A stretch of 64,000 bases of DNA from Spinellus fusiger (taxonomy: Eukaryota; Mucoromycota; Mucoromycetes; Mucorales; Phycomycetaceae). Location: the NCBI GenBank assembly GCA_025094145.1, contig JALLLS010000022.1, positions 310,001 through 374,000 on the forward strand, written 5' to 3'. Numbering within the stretch: position 1 is the first letter of the stretch; each line of letters starts with the position of its first letter. The notes below the pieces were generated by a model. The model ran no database searches and was not told the DNA's origin. It saw only the letters and a list, made by a program, of their open reading frames with translations. Made by a program: the position numbers and the translations under genes. This document shows, piece after piece, positions 1 to 11,549 of the stretch.

Positions 1-479
1 CGCTCCAGTGCTTCATCCACAGAGGCACTAGAGGCAGACCCATCCTCAGTGGCTGTGTATCGGCCCTCTGTCTTGTGGAAGGCAATGCCACAAGCATCAA
101 AGAAGGGTCGGACAGAGATCATGCCTGCACAGTAAAGAACAGTGTCTATTCCTCCCCACACCTCCAACGCCTGTGCTTTTATGGTCTGGACATCCTGGAC
201 AAGAGTGACATCCCCTGCAATAACAATCACTTGACGAGCACCCTTCTCCAGACACTCCCTTTCCAACGACACCAGCAGATCCACACGCCGAGCAAAAAGC
301 ACCAGGCGGGCTCCTCTTGCAGCATAGGCAAGGGCTGTTGCTTTACCAATTCCTGAAGAACAACCAATAATAGCCACTCTTTCTTGTTGAGGAGAAACGA
401 TATCAAGACGCTTCTTTGCCTTGGGTAGACTAAAGTAGCCGATAAGACAGGTAAGACCAGCAGCCCACACTAAATACAT
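1..479 (-). CDS. Short-chain dehydrogenase/reductase with N-terminal membrane anchor (partial)
   Basis: This is the 5' part of an SDR oxidoreductase; the 3' part lies beyond base 1. Translation from ATG at 479 starts with a hydrophobic segment (residues 3-17) suggesting an ER or lipid-droplet anchor. A Rossmann nucleotide-binding motif GCSSGIGKATALAYAARGA follows near residue 40 (TGxxxGIG pattern with C replacing the usual T), then the NAG-type motif as YCAGMIS near residue 104. The order and spacing resemble 11-beta-HSD/DHRS7-like and 3-ketodihydrosphingosine-reductase-like SDRs that act on lipids. The catalytic YxxxK is not in the window, so the substrate cannot be named. The frame stays open upstream of the chosen ATG through a TGC/TGT run, but that Cys-rich stretch (480-512) looks like a CAA/GCA-repeat leader rather than protein. 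Confidence 0.8.
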   Translation of the reverse strand, partial: MYLVWAAGLTCLIGYFSLPKAKKRLDIVSPQQERVAIIGCSSGIGKATALAYAARGARLVLFARRVDLLVSLERECLEKGARQVIVIAGDVTLVQDVQTIKAQALEVWGGIDTVLYCAGMISVRPFFDACGIAFHKTEGRYTATEDGSASSASVDEALE

Positions 480-690
480 GGAGTCAATACAGCAACAACA
501 GCAACAACAGCAAAAGAGTCCCTTGTTTTTATGGACTGAGTTGTGTTGTTTTTATCTTTCTTTTATAAAAAGAAAAAAGAAAAAAAGAAAAGTGGACTGA
601 GCGTAAAACAATAACAGCCAAAATAAGAACAGAGAAGAAAAAGCAAGTAACATTGAGGTATGTTGTAATGTTCATGGTAATACATAGGGC

Positions 691-2206
691 TTAATCTAGA
701 CGAGGAGAGACACGTAAAGCATAGCGCTCTGCTCTTGAAAGAACAGTCCTTCTAGGCACAGCGTCCTCTTTTGCAGTGTCAGAATCATGCAGAGAACGCT
801 TCTTTGTCTTGGTGGATTTGGCAGACGGAGCAGGGGCGTTGGATTTGGACAGTGGTTGTAGGGTGGGTGCATAACAACTGGTACGACCCCCGACCTAATC
901 CATAGGACACATTAGATACACTGCTGTTGGCTGTTATTTCTATGGATGGGTGTGTAGTCCCAGGTGTATTACCGTTACAAATGCAAGAGCATGTCCATTA
1001 GGCAAGCTCACTTTGCCTTTGCCTTTGTTCCATCGATACGTCATTAACCAATCCTCGGGATACAGAGAGGAATCTGCCTCTGCCTCTACTGCAACACGAC
1101 AGACACGCTCCATCTCTTCTCTGATTGTGTAGCATTGCTCCAGAGTCAGTGCATGAGAATAGTGAGCAGGATGGATACGTGCATGGTAGAGAATCTCATC
1201 GGCTACCCAATTCCCTACGCCACTGTGATTTCTCTGTGAATCTTTTTCTAATGTAATAGAAAGAGAATGACTTACGCAGAGAAGCCCTGATCCAGTAAAA
1301 GAGATTTGATAGGAACAGCACGCTTCTGAACAAGACCAGCAAATGTCATTTTGTCTGGAAGGTTCATTAGGGGATCAAACCCCAGTTTAGAAATAGGCAT
1401 CTGTTGCAGTGGATCTCCTTCTACCAGTCGAAGGCGTCCTAGTCGGCGTGGATCACTAAAGGCCATCAAAATAGGATCTGCTGTGGTGTTCTTTGGATCG
1501 TGTAGTGTAAATAGAGCCTTACAGAAGCGAGGTGGCCAACTATCATTAGGCACATACTTCTCATGCTCAAGCTGATAAGAAGGATGGTGACAATATCAAT
1601 AGCAGTGTTATTGGTATAGCTGTAGCATGTGTCCCTTGCTCTTCTTTCTATAAATTACCTGGAGAACCCCTTTATCATGCTGGAACTAAGTCAATATCAG
1701 AGTTATTGTGTTAATACATAAGCACATTTTATGCTGAATGTTTTATTTATTTATTTATATTTATTTTTAAATAGGATTACCTTGAGAGTGCCTGTCATAC
1801 CAAAGTGAGCTACAATATGAGGTTCCCTGTCTAATACTATAGGCAATAGGAATGGATTAGCTGCTGTACATCTTCTTCTACTCACTCAAAACAAAGTATT
1901 TCCCCCATCGCTTTGTATCCACTACGGTTTTCCCTTGAACAGACGCAATGAACTCATCAGAAGTTACTCCTGAAAACACAAGGGCATCCGGTTGCTAGTC
2001 ATAACAGTCAGTCTATCCATGTCCATTCTCTGCAGGATTGGGACTTACTGCTTCTAGTGCAGTGATTGTTCTTCCAAGACAATAGTGATGACACTGTCTC
2101 CGGGCATATTCTACCTTTTAATATTTCCTCAGGGTGAATCCTATGAACCTATCGACCTCTTCTTATTCTATATCTATTGGCCTTCTACCTCTGCAATTTC
2201 AGGCAT
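691..2206 (-). CDS. Formamidopyrimidine-DNA glycosylase (Fpg/MutM family)
   Basis: Bifunctional DNA glycosylase/AP lyase of base-excision repair. Seven exons splice in frame: 2189-2206, 2049-2114, 1886-1994, 1781-1836, 1276-1571, 973-1222 and 691-894 (999 bases, 332 aa). The protein starts MPEIAEVE, keeping the catalytic N-terminal Pro2 and Glu3. Family landmarks are HFGMTG, FSDPRRLGRLRL, LLLDQGFSAGVGNWVADE (helix-two-turn-helix) and VGGRTSCYAPTLQ. The last block stands where bacterial Fpg has a zinc finger, so this is the zinc-less plant/fungal type. A basic Lys/Arg-rich tail follows and may be a nuclear signal. The 209-base intron between 1571 and 1781 is longer than the others and could hide a small exon. 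It is divergent from the methyltransferase gene, with 110 bases between the two ATGs. Confidence 0.9.
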
Positions 2207-2316
2207 TCTCACTACTAAAAGCGGGAAAAGAAAGAACGGCGGAATTGTAATCCTTCACTCTTCATTTAGTCTTCTTTCTTGTGGATTCCTTGTGGCTTAG
2301 AAACTCTACTTTCCTC

Positions 2317-3169
2317 ATGGCCCCACCACAAACAAAGTCTCGTCCAACAAGGCCCAGTTACGACAAGGAGGCCCTTCGAGAGCGATGGAGAATTCTAGGG
2401 ACAGACCCTGAACAAAGTCTGTAAGCGTCTATGTCTTCTTTCTTTCTTTCTTTTCTATAGAGCTAACCTTTCTATTCTCTTTCTATTCTTTCTCTTATGG
2501 TGCTGGGCTGCTAGGTATTCTTATCCTTATTGTGAAAGCATGTACACCCACCTTCTCACGCCCTGACTTTGGGAAAACCCTTCAGTCTATCAAGGCCAAC
2601 TTTGTACAGCGTGACTATGAGGGCATTTTCACTGAGGCTGATAACCTACAAGTCTACAGTGCAGCCTATGTGCCAGGAAGAGCCCTCTGCTACTACGAAA
2701 TCTTTAGTCGACCCCAGCTTATTAAACTTCTAGCCCAGTCTACAAAAGTGTATGCTGTTGGATCAGGCAGTGGATCTGAATTGGTGAGTATTGCTGCTGC
2801 CATGACACGAGTGCCCTGTGAGAGACAAAAAGTACAATTGGTGATGCATGATATTGGTGCATGGGGAGATGTGTTGGGGCAGTTTGAGGCCAGAATACGG
2901 ACAGATTGGAAAATGCCAGTGAATGCCCTGACATGTTCTTATCAGCAAAGTGATGTACTGAATCCTGAGAATGAAGCACAACAGACTGAGTTGATCTCCA
3001 GTGCTGATTTAATTACGTTTATGTTTGTGATGAATGAATTGTTTGTCAATAAGAAGGGAGCCATGGCACTCATTCAATCACTTGTGGGTTCAATGAAAAA
3101 GGGTGCTTATTTATTAGTAAGTGGATTTACTATTAGTATACAAACATAGATAGATAGATAGATAGATAG

Positions 3170-3206
<37 letters not shown>

Positions 3207-3488
3207 ATTGGAATAGAATATAGGCTCATAAGATATGTGCAGGTAGTGGAATCTGCTGGATCCTTCTCTTATCTTAAGGTGGGAGATAAGACTTACATGG
3301 TATATACCCTCTTGGATGCTGTAAAGGACTTTGAATGTGTACTTTCTTATGATTCCTTGTGGTATAGGTAAATAAGAACAGAAATAGGAGTGTGACTTAT
3401 AGCATTGGATAGACATCCTGATCATTTACGGTATTCCATTGATATCCAAAATATGCGCTACTTCCTACGCCTGTACAGGAAAAAATAG
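2317..3488 (+). CDS. BMT6-like 25S rRNA (uridine-N3) methyltransferase
   Basis: SAM-dependent methyltransferase of the fungal BMT6/Methyltransf_34 type, which in yeast methylates U2843 of 25S rRNA in the nucleolus. The SAM-binding loop VYAVGSGSGSELVSIA is in the large exon, after the family block AAYVPGRALCYYEIF. The end reads NMRYFLRLYRKK before TAG at 3486-3488. Exons: 2317-2420, about 2539-3116, 3243-3367 and 3413-3488; the last two junctions are in frame. The first junction is not resolved: the good donor at 2421 leaves phase 2, while the frame of the main exon needs phase 1. Either a weaker donor (2415, gtctgt) is used or there is a one-base error. Intron 2 carries GATA, TA and GA microsatellites (3148-3206). 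Confidence 0.72.
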
Positions 3489-4083
3489 TGCTATTGTTCT
3501 TTATGCATTAAAATTCATTATAGCTTAGTATTGATTTGGTAGACCCAGATAGGGTATAAGCATCTCTTTTTATGCTGAACAAACACAATAGTCCTTTTCA
3601 TTGGCTATTCCTATTATAGAAATGGTCGGGATTCTATCGGAGTGGTGTGGTGTCTAACCCCTATTATGGGGTTTATAAACGGTCCATTTATAGAAATAAT
3701 ATCCAAAAAGGGGTATTTTTTATCTTTTTATTTTGCCATGGTAACGAGTGGATAGGTGTTATTTCAGCCCATCAACACTAGCCTTTATGGATAGATTATT
3801 AGAAAAAGTATGTATTTGTGTATTTGTGTGAGTACAACTATCAGTTCATGCACTTGGCATTCAATACATCATAGACCCTATTGACAGTAAGTGGCTTGAT
3901 GTCTGCCACTACTCCTTTATGAACACTAAGCAATGTGACTTGTTGCTAATACTGCTGCTGATACCAGTACTGTAATGCGGATAACCCCCTCTGCTCTTTT
4001 TCTTTCCTTTTTCTTTTTCTTGCTTTTCTCCTCCTTCCCCCCTCTTTTCTTCTTTATAGCATTGCCCCCTTTGAAACGACTGT
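3489..4083. other. Intergenic, BMT6-like gene to proton channel
   Basis: No gene recognised. It is AT-rich, with a pyrimidine-rich tract (about 3998-4050) just before the proton-channel start that probably belongs to its promoter. Confidence 0.5.
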
Positions 4084-4839
4084 ATGACCCAGTACGGAGC
4101 ATTATCAGCCGATGAATCTACAGACACTGCTGGCCAACAGATCTCACCTCACCAGCCACTATGGCGTACACGTCTTGGCCACTTATTGGAGTCACAAGCA
4201 CTTCATTGGACTATTCTTGGCCTTACTTTGCTAGACACTGTTTGTGTGCTTATTCAGATTCTCTATACATTTGCCCACGAGTGTGGAAATGATATTGGCT
4301 CTGCTATGTTAAAGGGCCCTGATACTATCTGGGTAGTAGCCTTTGAAATGGCAGAAGTAATGACAGTCTTCATTACCTGTCTGTTTGTGATGGAATGTGT
4401 TCTAAATATGGTTGCTTTTGGTCCACGGTACTATTTGCCAGGATGGAGTCATTGGAAGTTGCATGTCTTTGATATTCTTGGTAAGCTAGGGACTGTTTTC
4501 ATTCATCTTACAATCACTCTTGTGCAGTGGTCGGATCTACGTTTGTCCTTGAGGTTGTGTTGCATGGAAAAGAGAGAGAAATCTCTGGGTAAGTGACGGA
4601 CAATGAAGATGTTACTGATGTGGTATTGGTTGTTTAGGCTTCTTATCCTTTTCCGTCTGTGGCGTATTGTCAAAGTGGTGGATGCAGTAGTAAAGAGCAT
4701 CAGCTATTCCAATGAAGAGAGACTGAAGGAACTCACAGAAGAACTCGCACATGTACGCACAGCTTATGCTGAGCTGGAGAAGTTATCAGAGAGACAAATA
4801 ACAGGCACACAACAACTGCACCCATTGGACCAGTACTAA
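4084..4839 (+). CDS. Voltage-gated proton channel (Hv1-like)
   Basis: Four-helix voltage-sensor protein expected to conduct H+ across the plasma membrane. Exons 4084-4480, 4528-4588 and 4638-4839 give 660 bases and 219 aa. S1 contains LGLTLLDTVCVLIQI, whose Asp51 aligns with the Hv1 selectivity-filter aspartate (human D112). S3 keeps the Phe-Asp pair (HVFDIL) and has Glu in place of the second S3 acid. S4 reads LLILFRLWRIVKVVDAVV, with three charges at every third position (R-x-x-R-x-x-K) against R-x-x-R-x-x-R in animals. A C-terminal Leu/Glu-rich coiled coil (EERLKELTEELAHVRTAY) follows, as in dimeric Hv1. No pore domain follows S4, which excludes a cation channel fragment. It is convergent with NDUFAF2, 87 bases apart. 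Confidence 0.85.
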
Positions 4840-4926
4840 TTCAATGCCTGTCTATGCTCTATTCACTAGAATACTATTAATGATATATGAATACTATTAA
4901 TGACATAAGCACTATTCTTTCAATGG

Positions 4927-5695
4927 CTATGATCGTTTTTTCGATGCACTAGGCTGCCATTCTCCAGGCATAAATGTATCTCCTTGGCCAGTAGGTTGAG
5001 ATGTAGAAGAGGGAGGAGATTGACCTATGAAATACAACTGTTACTATCCAATGCATCTATTGTGTTGGAGTATAAGAATGTATTCTTCTACCTGGCTCCG
5101 TGGAAACTGTAGGCCCACTCTGCAGTACTTGTTTGGGTGTGTTCTCTTGTTCTAACTGGAGTTTACGCTACAAGAATAGGATATGAGAAAACAAACAAAC
5201 AAACAAACAAACACTTCATCTCCTCTTTTTCTCCCGGAACTCTACCACTGCCCAGGCTTCTTCCAATTTCGATGCTCTTCCTTGAATAATGGCTCTTCTT
5301 CTCTCTTCAGTGGCCAATTCTTGTAGTGACGGTGGATTGAAGCGAGTATGTCTTAACCAGGCATGCCACTGCACTAGAAATACCTGTTGAGCTTCTCTGT
5401 AGGACTTTTATGTAGGACTGTAGTCTTGACTTACCTGGTAAATGAGACTGATCAAGCAAAGTCATATCATCGTGTTCTTTCATTTGCACCCAACGCTTGA
5501 CACGACCCCCTATTCGTTGTCTTTACTAAGCATGTCTACTCTCTTCCTACACACTGTACCTAATGGGTTAGGCATCTCCCAATACTCATTGCCATCCAGG
5601 TCTTTTCCAACCAGTGCATGTTTCTTCCATGGAAACCGAGTGACCTTGTAGACTTCAGAGAAGCGTTGAAGAAAAGACGATGCTGGTCTTGACAT
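4927..5695 (-). CDS. NDUFAF2: Complex I assembly factor NDUFAF2 (mimitin/B17.2L)
   Basis: Mitochondrial chaperone for NADH:ubiquinone oxidoreductase assembly, paralogue of subunit NDUFA12. Exons 5560-5695, 5435-5509, 5246-5373, 5092-5167 and 4927-5024 sum to 513 bases (170 aa, the usual family length). The N7BM/NDUFA12 block is visible as HALVGKDLDGNEYWEMPNPL, then QWHAWLRHTRFNPPS. The C-terminus reads GDTFMPGEWQP, matching the TFQPGSWMP tail that distinguishes NDUFAF2 from NDUFA12. The first intron (5510-5559) joins the Gly codon of PNPLGG; ignoring it gives an early stop. The donor of the third intron (gtagag) is non-ideal but gives an in-frame join. Confidence 0.85.
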
Positions 5696-5941
5696 GGTCT
5701 AAAAGTCACTTCGAGTCTTTTTGCCTGCTGAACTTGCCTGTTCCGCCAAGTGGCTTGTGCAATCCAGTAGAGAGCTTCTATACTAAAGAACAGAATGCTT
5801 TATTACGAATTGCTCACTGTTAACTTGTCCTTTTTGTATTTGTATCTTTGTTTTTATTTTATTTTTTAATATGATAGATGAATAAATAGAAAGTTAATAA
5901 CAGAATAGTTTAGCAGGTAGAATTATTACTGTCCATAGGTC

Positions 5942-8900
5942 TTAATAATACTCTTCTTTAAGTGTCCAGACTCCCTTTCCTTGGTCGTTCTTTTCAAACT
6001 TGGCAATAGCTTGTAGCATTTTACGAAATACTGCCACTTGCTCCTTTCCTATATCCATTTGAAGTGCGTCCATAATAGCACTGCTTTGGGCCTGTCGATT
6101 GTGCTGGGAAAGATAGTCTCTAATTTTAACAATAAGGCTTTCTTGGTGTCCTTCTGTAAGTATCTCGGGTGTTCCTACCAATTTACATTAGAGAATAGAA
6201 AGAAAGAAAGAGAGCCAATGTACTCTACCTATCACTTGTCCACCTTCCATTTCTCTTCTTTCTCTCATCTGTGCAAGAAGAGAACTACTTGAGGCAGGAG
6301 AAGAACGATTTCCAGTACTGGTACTGGTACTACTGGTGCTATTAAAACCAGAAACACTCCCAGTACCAAATTTTAGTGCTTGGTGTGTTGAAAGAGTAGA
6401 TTTGTTAGAAGTAAACGCCATACTGCTCTTCTGACCAAAGCGTAGAGAAGAGGAAGAAGAGGAAGAAGACTCAATGAAATGGCGAGGTGCTCCAACAGAT
6501 CCTACCCATCAACATGAATACAGAGCCAATAACAACTCAACAAAAGACTAACCTGAACGTCCAGTCCATGTGGGTGTCCCAATATTTGCCACTTTTCTGT
6601 ACTTCCTGGACTCTCTAAGGGCTACTGCTGCTCTTTCTGCAATAAGTGTAGCTAGCATATATCATACAGTGTGTCATTATTAAATGTATTCTGTTGATAC
6701 TACCTTCACGTTCAACAAATACAGCATCTTGCGAGTCTGAATCCATAATATGGTCATGTTGTAGAGCACTTTGAATCCCTGTCATTTCAAAAAGACTCTG
6801 TAATACACTGTCCTGTGCTTCTTCTTTAGTGCCTTGTTTTGGTGTGCTTTGTTTATTACTAGAAGATCATAATTTAGTAACATAAAATAGAACAGACTCC
6901 TTGTTATTATGACTTACTATTGTTCAACAGTGCTTATTCCTTCAAGTGATCTTAATTGCTCTTCTTCTACTTTGTTTTCTTTTGGCCTGCGTTTCTTACT
7001 TCCAGGACGGACATCTCCCTTTCTAATCTCTGTGCCTTGAAAGAGTTTACCAGTCTCTGTGCTTGTTGTGTTCTCTGCACCAAGAGTAAACAGTGATTTT
7101 AAATGACTTGCCTATGCGTTGAACATCAGTAGGTATTCTTTTCTTTCTTTTCTTTCTTGTCATTACATCAAAAAACCTTCTCTGTTTTGGATCTTTGAGA
7201 ATCTTGTTGGTCAGAAATTGCTTGTATATTTGTCGATGATATATCTTTTCCTCAATGGTCCCACTTGTCATTAACCGGTAAATAGCTACATCCTTCTTTT
7301 GGCCTAGTCTCCATGCACGTTCTCTTGCTTGAACATCTGTAGACGGATTCTGTCATTGATGTTTGTGGTGCATTTATATCGATGACATGATTTCTGCTTG
7401 ATAATGGCTTACCCAGTCCGGGTCATACAAAATAACTCGATCTGCTCCTATGAGATTCAGTCCAAGACCACCGACTTTTGTAGTCAAAAGAAAGATATAG
7501 ATGTCTTCCGTGTCATTGAATTCGTGTACAAGTGTCATACGATGTTGGATAGGCGTTGTTCCATCCATACGAAGGTAGTTATAACCAAGCCGCTTTATCA
7601 TTATTTCAATGATATCCAACATTTGACGTGTTTGACAAAATAAAAGAACACGGTGCTTATCTTTCTTCCATAAATGAAGCAGGGCTCTTACTACTACCAT
7701 TTTACCACTCTTTTCTGGATCACCATAGTCTGAGTTCTATCTGCTGATTTAGACCTCTTGTGTCTGTATGTGCAAAAGAACACTTACAGCATGCGAAGTA
7801 GCAATATTGACAATGTCTGGATGATTACATATTTTGCGAACAATATCAATGCCAAACAGAACCTGTCGTCTGTGCTCTAGAATGGCATCCATGTCTTTTG
7901 ACTGAATAAACCTCAAGTAGGATTGGCGTTGGAGTTTTGTTAATTTGCAAAACAGGACCTATATTCCTTATAAGAAACCTTATTTATGCTGTTCATACTT
8001 ACTTGCTCACTCTTTTTTGGTAAATCACGAGCAACATCCGCCTTCATTCTTCTTAATAGGTAGGGATTGATAAGTTGCCTTAGTGTACATGCACACTTGT
8101 AGGCTGTCTGAACTTGTACATTGGTTGCATTTGCATAACCACCAATAGTGATAGGTACAGAGAACTGGCTTTGGAAAACTGGTAAAGTCTATTCATTCAA
8201 TATATAAATATAAATATATATAAAGGTAAGTTGAAGAACAATACAAAAATATACTTTCCCCCAGTCTACCAGGAAAAACAAAGTCAAAAAGGGACCATAA
8301 TTCCTTAAGGCTGTTCTGTATAGGTGTGCCTGAAAGTATGATTCTGTGGGGTGTCTATTACCAAACCATTAGACATAACAGATATAAATGAGATAATGTA
8401 GCAGTCTAGATGGTTAGTAAACTACCTTGAACTGTTTACAAGCCAATGTTGTTTCTGAATCAGGATTCTTTATTTGATGCCCTTCATCCAGTACAACATA
8501 TCCCCACGTGTGCTTTAGAAGGATCTCTCGGTAGATCTGAACTCCACTGTAAGTAGTGACAAGAACACCACCTAAATCATATACAAATAGCGAATTCATC
8601 AATGTAAAGGAATATCAGGCCATAGACACTCCTTACCTAGTTTAATGAACCGATCCACCATGGCAGCTGCATTTTTCCCTAATTTTGTGGACAGAAAATT
8701 TGATCTTGATCTGCTTTTCTTAAATCTGCCTTTAAGCCCTCTTCTATCTGGCTCATAGTCCTCTTTTGTCTCATCATCCTCATAGAGAGAGTCTTCATCA
8801 AAATCATTATTTCTTGGATCCACAAAGCGTACACCACTTCCACTGGAGTGTAAAATAGCGACTCGCATAGGAGGCCACCAGCGATGAAATTCCTGGATCC

Positions 8901-10819
8901 ACTGTTTCATTACTGTAGCAGGACATACAATGATACTTGGTTTTCCAGGACCCAAAAGTTTTGAATAATATAGTCCAGAAAGAAATGAAATAATCTGAAC
9001 TGTTTTTCCCAAGCCCTAGAACAATCCATTCTGTCATGATTACAAGTTTCAATAGAAGAAGCAAGAAGACCTACCATCTCATCACCAATAATACCACCCA
9101 CTTCTTGGCAATGAAGTTCCCATAACCACTGTACACCTATGATTATTATTATAGTTAATTTAAGTGTCTAGTTATCCAGTAAAAATGAACATTTTTCTTA
9201 CATGTCTTTTGATAGTCAAAGAGATCCTTCCACAATTCACCAGGAACACGCATACGACCGTCAAAAAAGGCATCTTCATGGATAGGATGCGGGTTATATA
9301 TCTCTGTCTTTGGATCTAAATTAGGTTGAGCAGTGACAATAGACTCAAACTCTTCCAGAGATAAATCCTTTGCATTGGGCTGTAAAAAGAAAGAAAGAAA
9401 GAAAGAAAGAAAGATGAATCCCCAAGGCATCCTTCTAGTGTGTATCTTACTGTGTTGATTCTACAACAGAGTGTCTTTCTTTCATGTGTCCACTCGTTTA
9501 ATCGTTTCTAATCCATGCATCAGCATCATAGGACAGGTAGGACATAGTTTAAGCGCCAGTACCTTGTAATGGGCATCATTTCCATCATCTTGTAGTAAAT
9601 CGTGAAGCTTGGCTGTTGCTTTTCCTTTATTTTTATAATGGCTTGATACTTTAGAACCTGCTTTTTCATATTCTTCTGACTCTGATTCTGACTCTTCGTA
9701 TTTGTCCTCTTTACTAATTTCTAGAATATCCTCTTCTGACTCTGATGCAGTGTATTCATCCTCAGAGAGATGTTTGCGCTTGCTTGATCCTCCTTTGTCA
9801 TAACCCGTGGCAGAGGGTGCTTCTATATTATATAGGCTATCTTGATCGATGATGATAGATAGAGAAAGTGGATCTACAGTAAGTTGGGATAGCAAATGAA
9901 CCTGGGATCCAGGAATCACCACACCTGAAGGATCTAAGCATTGGATTTCAATAAGGAATAAAGAACAGAATGTCTGTAGTCTTACCACTGTCTTGTATAT
10001 CTTCATTGAAAGGTTTAGCAAAAGGTGTCATCTTTCCAGTGCGAATAAGATACTCTTTGTGTGTCTCATTGGTTCTTTTATGATTTTTGTCAGCAGCTAT
10101 TATAATAAGGTGGATGAGACTATTTTGTTGATACGCATGGATATCTTTTAATCCCTACTTCTAACATCTGAATTCCTAGCTTCTTTTCTTTTTTTTATCC
10201 GCTGAAGAATGTCTTTTTCATCTGATTTAGCACTGCGCAATAGATGTGTCTATCGTTGGCATAAGCATCATAACTAATACATTGTGGCATTTACTTGTTC
10301 ATTGAGGAGTGGTAGGAATTCGTCCTTTTCTGAAGTGGATAGGTTGTCTTTTATTCGTAGCTTAAGTTGAGCAAGTTTCTTTTGTGCCAATCTAGACAGA
10401 GACAGTATTTCATTCTTATGAGGTTGAGTGATTGAATAGAAAACCTTACTCTATCTCTTTACGAGCCTTTATCAGTCGTTTCTGATCCAGTTTATCGTCT
10501 CTCTCGGATAAAACTTGATCTGCCTTTTTATATATTTATAAATATACAATATTTTGGGAAAGACATAGTTTCTTTAATATTGAATGTAGAGTCATTGACC
10601 CACCCTAGCCATAATAGTATTCTCCAATACGGACTGATCCACCAGTCCAACGCCGAGCTGCTTTAGTTTTGCGCTCACTTCGTTCTGTGGTGAAGGAGAG
10701 TTCACTAGCGTTCTATCAAGATGTGGTGGTGATACACTCTCATAGGTCTCCTCATCACTAAATAGAGTCTCTTGTTCAGACAAGGATGAGGCTGAAAAGT
10801 CATCACTACTATCACCCAT
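5942..10819 (-). CDS. RAD26: Transcription-coupled repair ATPase CSB/ERCC6 (Rad26)
   Basis: SWI2/SNF2-family DNA translocase that remodels stalled RNA polymerase II and starts transcription-coupled nucleotide-excision repair in the nucleus. Many short introns break the frame. The N-terminus (ATG 10817-10819) is acidic/Ser-rich, followed by the CSB-type motif [17 protein letters not shown]. Walker A is split by an intron (9013-9073): GDEM joins [15 protein letters not shown]. The Walker B box is DEGH ([15 protein letters not shown], about 8465-8500). The helicase C lobe includes [32 protein letters not shown] and, downstream, [20 protein letters not shown]. The last exon (5942-6181) encodes the winged-helix-like tail ending [13 protein letters not shown] rather than Rad54 or Mot1 is supported by the N-terminal motif and this tail. 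It is divergent from TFIIH p62. Confidence 0.92.
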
Positions 10820-11549
10820 GGCTGGAGAGACTGTATTCTTTACTGTAGTGGAGTTACTGCGATACTGTCTGTGCTCACTGCATTGACTTGTGACTCTTTG
10901 GGACTGTCGTTTTTCCTATTCTCTCCTATTTTGGAGCTGAGCTTTACTCAACTGACTTGGAGCTCCAAGGCCATTATGCAACTGCAGTCTTATTGGGCTA
11001 CTATAGAGTACATGAAAGATATCAAGAATATAGCCAATGAAAATGTATCATATTAGAGTGAGTGAATCTGGTGTTGATAGATGAAAAGGTATGAGCCATT
11101 GTACTACTGCTATTGCTGCTGTTGCTGCTATTGCTGCTGTTGCTGCTGTTAATTATGCTGTTACTTATACTGTTAATTATGCTGTTACTTATGCTGTTAC
11201 TTATGCTGTTACTTATGCTGTTACTTATGCTGTTACTTATGCTGTTACTTACACACGATGTTTTCTATTGAAAATAGATCCAAAAAGATACAATAGACTC
11301 TCTCTTTTAATAAATAAATAAAAAGGGCTTCTTCTTATTCATCATCATCAGTATGTCATTATAGAACACATTCTCCTTAATATTCATGCCATCACTTCAA
11401 GAGAGATGAGAGTTATTTGTGGTGTCTTTAATTTGCAATAGTTTTAAGCATGTAGGCTACACCAAGCTATTTCCTTTTTCATAGTCAACTCGTGGCAAGT
11501 CACAATAAAGTGTGTCCTTGCCTTCTTGTTATCCTTTGATCGTCAAACC
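10820..11549. promoter_or_regulatory. Divergent promoter region, RAD26/TFB1
   Basis: 730 bases separate the two start codons. It contains the tandem repeats at 11104-11260 and AT-rich flanks. No TATA box was assigned. Inferred to hold both promoters because the genes point away from each other. Confidence 0.5.
11104..11260. repeat. Minisatellite: CTGTTG-type run then 12-mer TTACTTATGCTG array
   Basis: An imperfect triplet run (GCTATTGCTGCTGTT) passes into about eight copies of the 12-mer TTACTTATGCTG; the last four or five are nearly perfect. It lies between divergent repair genes. The unit length is a multiple of 3, so a spurious ORF is open through it. Confidence 0.9.

Noticed and set aside
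11091..11321. Ala/Val/Tyr repeat ORF
   Set aside because: Open only because the tandem unit is 12 bases; no start context and no family likeness.
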